The notes beneath the pieces were generated by a model that was not told the origin of the DNA, made no database searches, and saw only the letters and a list, made by a program, of their open reading frames with translations. A program made the translations under genes and the position numbers. Shown here piece by piece: positions 29,159-33,161 of a stretch of 33,161 nt of DNA (positions are counted from its first letter, which is position 1; every line of letters begins with the position of its first letter). The DNA is from Acetothermia bacterium UBA3571 (GTDB taxonomy: Bacteria > Bipolaricaulota > Bipolaricaulia > Bipolaricaulales > Bipolaricaulaceae), in contig DFNI01000045.1 in assembly GCA_002375995.1 (NCBI GenBank), positions 1 through 33,161 on the forward strand, read 5' to 3'.

Positions 29159-29494
29159 ATGATCCGCTTAGGTTTGGCGGCGCTTTTGGGGATGTGGCCG
29201 GCAGCGGTCCTGGCCGCCGAAGGGGGCAGGGAGGCCCTGGGTTCCCAGCTCCTTTCCTTCATCGACTCCGCAGCGTACCTCATCGGGAGCGCTTTGGCGT
29301 GGTTGATCGGGCTCGTGCTCCCGGGCTCCGTTAACCCCTCGTTGGTCAAGCCCCTGGGATACTTGGGGCTCATCACCCTTCTTTTGCTCCTCTTCAATTT
29401 ACTTGAGGCGGCGCGGAAGCTCATTTGGCTTTTGGTGGTGGTGGGCTGGGTCTTGATGATCGCCCGCATCCTCCTCGAGGCCTTCCACCGTTAG
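29159..29494 (+). CDS. Small membrane protein of unknown function
   Basis: I do not recognise this 111-residue protein. It has a signal-like N terminus (MIRLGLAALLGMWPAAVLAAEGG), a short exposed stretch, a hydrophobic segment (AYLIGSALAWLIGLVLPG, about 44-61) and a long hydrophobic region (about 70-105) interrupted by ARK that probably makes two helices. ATG 29159 is preferred; a GTG at 29123 overlapping the glmS stop (GTGA) would add 12 residues. It is probably co-transcribed with glmS. The stop overlaps the convergent TSUP gene by four bases. Confidence 0.6.
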   Translation: MIRLGLAALLGMWPAAVLAAEGGREALGSQLLSFIDSAAYLIGSALAWLIGLVLPGSVNPSLVKPLGYLGLITLLLLLFNLLEAARKLIWLLVVVGWVLMIARILLEAFHR

Positions 29495-30249
29495 CTTAAG
29501 CCCTTGGCGATCATACGGAAGGCGGCGTAGAAGAGCGCCAGGCTGAAGATCCGCCGCAGGGCCCGCTGGGGGAGTTTCTTTGCCGTCCGGGGGCCGATCT
29601 GGGCCCCGAGGACGATCCCCAACGCCAAGGGTAGCACGAACTCCCAATGGGTGTTCCCCGCCAGGGCGTGTTGCACCGTGGCGATCCCGGCGGAGGGGAT
29701 CATAACGAGAAGGCTTGTTGCCACGGCAGTGTGGATCTCTATTCCCAAGAGGAATGAGAACCCGGGCACCATGATGGTCCCACCCCCCAGGCCGAAGAGT
29801 CCGGCGGTGATCCCCGCCAGCGCCCCCACCAGAAGGCCTCCCCAGGGATAAGGAAGGAGCCGCCTCGGCGCGCCGCCGAGTTCCTTGGGCGTCTTCCCGA
29901 AAGCCATGACCAACCCCATGAGGGCGAGGAAAACGCCGAAGGCCACTAGGATCCCCCCCGACTCCACCCGCCCGCTCAGGGCGGCGCTTCCCCAGGAGGT
30001 GAGGACCGCCGCGGGGGCGGTCCAGAGGGCGAGCCCCAGGTCCCCGGTGCGGGAGCGTCGGTAGGCCACCGAGGCCGAAAGCCCCATGAACAGTACCCCG
30101 GCGATGCTGGTGCCCACCGCCCCCTGGGCGTTCCCCACGAACCCTCCGAGGACCAACAGGGGCACCATGAACGAACCCCCGCCGATCCCAATCATGGAGG
30201 AGACAATCCCGATCGCAACGCCGCTTCCGAAGAGGGTGAGGAATTCCAT
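29491..30249 (-). CDS. TSUP (TauE/SafE) family membrane transporter
   Basis: The 252-residue protein has about seven to eight helices in two similar halves, each starting with the TSUP pattern: GVAIGIVSSMIGIGGGSFMVPLLVL near the N terminus and LAGITAGLFGLGGGTIMVPGFSFLLG in the middle. TSUP proteins are proposed exporters or importers of sulfite, sulfonates, sulfoacetate or other sulfur compounds and organic anions. Family is clear, substrate is not. The second half includes HTAVATSLLVMIPSAGIATVQHALAGN. The start has no strong ribosome site. purD ends 39 bases upstream on the same strand, so it may be part of that operon. Confidence 0.9.
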   Translation of the reverse strand: MEFLTLFGSGVAIGIVSSMIGIGGGSFMVPLLVLGGFVGNAQGAVGTSIAGVLFMGLSASVAYRRSRTGDLGLALWTAPAAVLTSWGSAALSGRVESGGILVAFGVFLALMGLVMAFGKTPKELGGAPRRLLPYPWGGLLVGALAGITAGLFGLGGGTIMVPGFSFLLGIEIHTAVATSLLVMIPSAGIATVQHALAGNTHWEFVLPLALGIVLGAQIGPRTAKKLPQRALRRIFSLALFYAAFRMIAKGLS

Positions 30250-30288
30250 AACCTAAAAGGATATTCCAAAGAACTGGGACCCACCACA

Positions 30289-31572
30289 TCATGCAATGGG
30301 GTCCAGCCGGGGAATATCACGACGGTAATAGAGCTCGGGAGGACAGGTTTTCTCTAGGATGCTTTCCAGACGGGCTTTAGCCTCAGCCGGGGTAGGCCCG
30401 CGGGAAAGGAGGGCCACGCTTCGGGACGAGGTGGTGAGGTAACGTCCGTCCTCTTCACGCACTGACGCGAAGTACACCTCGATCCCCGCCGCCTCCAGCT
30501 CCTCCAGGGGCAACGTAAAGGACCGCCCCACCTCGGGGGCCTCCGGGTACCCCCGGGGGACGAGGTACTTGCAGACCGTGGCCTCGCGAGCAAACTCGAC
30601 TTCACTCACCAGGTTCCCGGCAGCGATGGAAGCGAACACATCCACGGGATCGGAGACAAGTACCGCCAAGACGTTCATCGCCTCTGGATCCCCGAAACGG
30701 ACGTTGAACTCGATCACCTTGGGGCCTTCGTGGCTACGGATGAACTGGCCGTAAAGGATCCCCCGATAAGGGACGCCCGTGGCCTTCCTCAACTTCACCA
30801 CCGTTTCCTCCACGATCCCCAGCGCGATCTCGAAATCCGTGGGGGAAAGGAAGGGCAGGAGGTGGTCGGTACAGGAGAAGGAACCCATACCCCCGGTCAT
30901 GGGGCCGGTGTCTCCTTCATGGGCGTACTTGTAGTCCTGTACCAGAGGCATGGGGAGGCATCGCTTCCCATCGGTGAACACCATCAACGAGAATTCTTCA
31001 CCCTCCAAGCGTTCCTCTACGAGGATCTTCCCGTCGCGCTCGATAAAAGAGCGGGCGTAATCCAGAGCCTCCTCCAGATCGGAAAGCTGTCGTCCCAGGA
31101 CTCTCACACCCTTCCCCCCGGTGAGCCCAATGGGCTTCAAGACCGAGGCGGGATGGGATCGCAGGTGGTCCTCCAGCGCGCGGAGGTCGGAGAAGGTCCA
31201 CCAGCGGGGGTAACCACGCCCGATGTATCGCGTCATGAACTCCCGCATGAACGCCTTGTCCGCTTCGATCCGGGCCAGGGCCCGCCGCGGCCCCACGCAG
31301 GGGAATCCTTTCTCCTCCAGCACATCCACTGCACCAGCGGCCAGCGGGGTCTCGGGGCCGAAGACGATGAGGTCGGGCTTGATCCGGCGGGCATAGCCCG
31401 CAAGTGCCACGATGTCGGCCAGAGGACCCTCGGACCAGTCTTCGGCCAGACGCACGATCCCGGGGTTGGGGGTGGCCATATATGCGAAGATGCGGGGTTC
31501 CTGAGGTGAGCGGCTAAGGGCCGCGACGATGGCGTGCTCCCTCGCCCCGTGTCCCACCACGAGGACCTTCAT
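30289..31572 (-). CDS. purD: Phosphoribosylamine-glycine ligase (GAR synthetase)
   Basis: PurD joins glycine to phosphoribosylamine with ATP in purine synthesis. The 427-residue ATP-grasp protein begins MKVLVVGHGAREHAI (usual GxGxREHA) and carries VFGPETPLAAGAVDVLEEKG, VLKPIGLTGGKGVRVLG, ILVEERLEGEEFSLMVFTDG, GDTGPMTGGMGSFSC and FNVRFGDPEAMNVLAVL. The last two blocks resemble the archaeal form (bacterial versions usually have GGMGAYSP and NARFGDPETQ). Its ATG overlaps the BtpA-family stop (ATGA). Purine genes are otherwise absent from the window. Confidence 0.92.
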   Translation of the reverse strand: MKVLVVGHGAREHAIVAALSRSPQEPRIFAYMATPNPGIVRLAEDWSEGPLADIVALAGYARRIKPDLIVFGPETPLAAGAVDVLEEKGFPCVGPRRALARIEADKAFMREFMTRYIGRGYPRWWTFSDLRALEDHLRSHPASVLKPIGLTGGKGVRVLGRQLSDLEEALDYARSFIERDGKILVEERLEGEEFSLMVFTDGKRCLPMPLVQDYKYAHEGDTGPMTGGMGSFSCTDHLLPFLSPTDFEIALGIVEETVVKLRKATGVPYRGILYGQFIRSHEGPKVIEFNVRFGDPEAMNVLAVLVSDPVDVFASIAAGNLVSEVEFAREATVCKYLVPRGYPEAPEVGRSFTLPLEELEAAGIEVYFASVREEDGRYLTTSSRSVALLSRGPTPAEAKARLESILEKTCPPELYYRRDIPRLDPIA

Positions 31573-32384
31573 CCCGTCCCCCTTATACGACGTGCTGCCG
31601 CCATAAGCTCCCGCACCCTCTCGGGATCCACGGGGTTGTGGACGTTGCCTCCTTGCTTGAAGTAGCTGCCCACGATGGCCCCATCGGCCACCGCGAGGAG
31701 CTCGGGGACGCTCTCCGGCGTAATACCGCTCCCCAGAAGGACCTTCGCCTCCGGGAACTCCTCCTTAAGGCGCCGCACGAGGTCCAAAGGCGCGGCCTCG
31801 CCGGTCCGGGCCCCCGTGAGGATCACCGCATCGGCGAGCCCCCGCTCCAGGGCATCCCGGGCCGAATCGTTGATGTCCCGGGCGGGAAGGGCATGGGTGT
31901 ACTTCCCCTGGACATCTGCCAATATCGCCACCCCTTCTGCCCCCAGGGTCTGGCGCAGGCGCATGAGGTCGGGAGCTGCGGGGAGCAGGGGGCCCATGTC
32001 CGAAAGCAAAAGGTCCACGAACCCCTCCACCCGGATGAAATCCAACCCCAAACACCAGGCGAGGTAGAGTTCGTCCTCGGCGTCGTTGAAAAGGAGGTTC
32101 ACCCCCACCGGGATGTCCACCGCCTCGCGCACGCGGTGGGCCACCGCCGCCATGGCGATCAGGGTGGGGACGGGGACTTTCCCGATAGGGTAGGGGTAAT
32201 CGTGGAAATTCTCCACCAGGATGGCATCGACGCCCCCCTCACGCAGGGCCTCCGCCTCCCTGAGGGCGAACCGCACGATCTCTCCCAACGGCTCGCCCCG
32301 ATACCCGGGGGAGCCGGGAAGCGGGGGGAGATGTACCATCCCGATGATCGGCTTCTTCAATTTCCACAAGCGGGATCCTCCCAT
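31569..32384 (-). CDS. BtpA/SgcQ-family TIM-barrel protein
   Basis: The 271-residue protein matches the BtpA family: PIIGMVHLPPLPGSPGYRG at the N terminus, then GGVDAILVENFHDYPY, VGVNLLFNDAEDELYLAW, ILADVQGKYTHALP and DAVILTGARTGEAAPLDLVRRLKE, ending VADGAIVGSYFKQGGNV. BtpA was named for photosystem I assembly in cyanobacteria, but most members occur elsewhere, next to sugar or nucleoside kinases, and their reaction is uncertain. ATG 32384 after AAGGAGGTGAGG overlaps the PfkB gene by 28 bases; the 3' end overlaps purD by four. A carbohydrate or nucleoside role with its PfkB neighbour is likely. Confidence 0.88.
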   Translation of the reverse strand: MGGSRLWKLKKPIIGMVHLPPLPGSPGYRGEPLGEIVRFALREAEALREGGVDAILVENFHDYPYPIGKVPVPTLIAMAAVAHRVREAVDIPVGVNLLFNDAEDELYLAWCLGLDFIRVEGFVDLLLSDMGPLLPAAPDLMRLRQTLGAEGVAILADVQGKYTHALPARDINDSARDALERGLADAVILTGARTGEAAPLDLVRRLKEEFPEAKVLLGSGITPESVPELLAVADGAIVGSYFKQGGNVHNPVDPERVRELMAAARRIRGTG

Positions 32385-33161
32385 CTTACCTCACCTCCTT
32401 GTCGCGAGAGAAATTCCTTCAGTTCGGCGTGGGTGGGCGCATAGGCACCGGTTCGTTGTGCTACCAGGGCGCCGGCGGCGTTCCCCCATCGCGCCGCTTC
32501 CCGCAGCGACATCCCTCGTGTGAGGGCGAGGAGGAAGGCCGCGTTGAAGGCGTCGCCACAGCCGGTGGTGTCCACGGCCCGCACCGGAAAGGAAGGTGCG
32601 GTGAAGACCTCGCTGCGCCTCGCCACCAGGGCCCCGTGTTCTCCCCTCTTCACCACGACCAAAGCGCATCTCTCCCGGAGAAGATCCACCGCCCCGTCCA
32701 GGTCTCCGCGGGCGGTGAGGGTCCGCGCCTCCCCTTCGTTGAGCAGTAAGACCGAAAGGGAAGGGAAGATCGGGGAAAAGTAATCCATGCCTTTGCCGGC
32801 CCCCGCCGATCCCGGATCCAGGACGAGCCGCGGGAGTCTTCTGCTCGTCCGATACCACTCCCCCAAGGTTTCGACGGTAGAGGGAAGGGGATCAGCCACG
32901 TAAAGCCACTCCGAATCCTCGAGGTATTCCAGATCATCGGGGATGAGTTTCCGTCGGGCGTTAGCCCCCCGGGTATAGAGGAGGCGTCTGACCCCGTTCC
33001 GTTCCACCAGTGAGAAAGCACGGCCGCTCGGTCCCTCCACCGTTAGCACGCGCCGGGTGTCCACCCCTGAGGCGGCGAGGTGGGCCCTCAAGGACCGGCC
33101 CGCCGAGTCCGTGCCCACGGCCCCGATCATCCCCGCCCGCCCCCCCAAGCGGGCGAAGGCC
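32357..33161 (-). CDS. PfkB-family carbohydrate/nucleoside kinase (5' end outside window)
   Basis: This ribokinase-superfamily enzyme phosphorylates a sugar or nucleoside with ATP. The 268 codons in the window are open to the right edge. Frame residues AFARLGGRAGMIGAVGTDSAG match the region usually about 30-50 residues into a PfkB protein, so the true start lies beyond 33161; the in-frame TTG at 33148 is not it. The C-terminal signature DTTGCGDAFNAAFL carries the catalytic Asp (family DTTGAGD, here with Cys for Ala), and NEGEARTLT is the usual second motif. It overlaps the BtpA-family gene by 28 bases. Substrate is unknown. Confidence 0.88.
   Translation of the reverse strand, partial: AFARLGGRAGMIGAVGTDSAGRSLRAHLAASGVDTRRVLTVEGPSGRAFSLVERNGVRRLLYTRGANARRKLIPDDLEYLEDSEWLYVADPLPSTVETLGEWYRTSRRLPRLVLDPGSAGAGKGMDYFSPIFPSLSVLLLNEGEARTLTARGDLDGAVDLLRERCALVVVKRGEHGALVARRSEVFTAPSFPVRAVDTTGCGDAFNAAFLLALTRGMSLREAARWGNAAGALVAQRTGAYAPTHAELKEFLSRQGGEVRWEDPACGN

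Noticed and set aside
1..33161. CRISPR arrays, insertion sequences, phage genes or long repeats
   Set aside because: No regularly spaced repeats, transposase or integrase motifs, or flanking inverted/direct repeats were found; the segment looks like stable core chromosome.

Overview
The window is a high-G+C, gene-dense bacterial chromosome segment with housekeeping genes on both strands. It holds no phage, transposon, CRISPR or rRNA. The gene set (primary sigma factor, TopA, HtrA, GlmS, IspD, PrmC, FtsEX) is bacterial. Type-4 iron-sulfur uracil-DNA glycosylase, a ubiquitin-like/Mut7-C protein, an archaeal-looking PurD and Arg/Glu/Leu/Pro-rich proteins suggest a thermophilic, deep-branching lineage such as Bipolaricaulota/Acetothermia. 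That placement is inference only.

Layout. 1-3.3 kb: a terminator of an upstream gene, then rpoD (+), facing topA (-). 3.3-5.5 kb: maf (-) and a histone-deacetylase-family gene (+) share overlapping start codons, followed by a secreted unknown (-) preceded by a 28-residue Trp/Cys-rich membrane microprotein. 5.5-8.8 kb: a NitT/TauT-type ABC transporter (binding protein, ATPase, permease) and nadK. 8.8-12.9 kb (-): a PNPOx-like protein and a peptide-type ABC binding protein with two permeases, without ATPases. 12.9-13.4 kb (-): five tRNAs (Pro, Gly, Arg, His, Arg). 13.4-16.9 kb: htrA (-), Ub-Mut7-C (+), ispD and a PD40 lipoprotein (-). 17-19.4 kb (+): prmC, a degenerate ftsE and ftsX. 19.3-23.5 kb (-): an envelope glycolipid-like cassette (two glycosyltransferases, a phosphodiesterase-superfamily enzyme, an AglD/MprF-like membrane protein). 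23.5-24.7 kb (-): tRNA-Gly, UDG and a TPR protein. 24.7-29.5 kb: pgk (-), a LolA-like protein (+), a bifunctional nuclease (-), glmS and a small membrane protein (+). 29.5 kb to the end (-): a TSUP exporter, purD, a BtpA-family protein and a PfkB kinase cut by the window edge.

Two organisational themes stand out. First, compaction: six of seven tail-to-tail gene pairs overlap, operon genes are joined by ATGA/GTGA overlaps, three tRNAs abut with no spacer, and the rpoD terminator lies inside the topA coding region. Second, translation starts come in two types. One has a strong AAGGAGG-type ribosome binding site. The other has a -10 hexamer only 8-11 bases before the start codon and no Shine-Dalgarno sequence, which predicts leaderless mRNAs. 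The maf/HDAC pair combines both themes, with face-to-face promoters each lying in the other gene's first codons.

Most interesting candidates: the 28-residue microprotein and its coupled secreted partner, the face-to-face leaderless maf/HDAC promoters, and the FtsE homologue that keeps its P-loop but has lost the usual Q-loop, catalytic-Glu and H-loop residues. No stretch over 300 bases lacks a gene. The longest non-protein region (about 12733-13402) holds the five tRNAs and the leader of the peptide-transporter operon.
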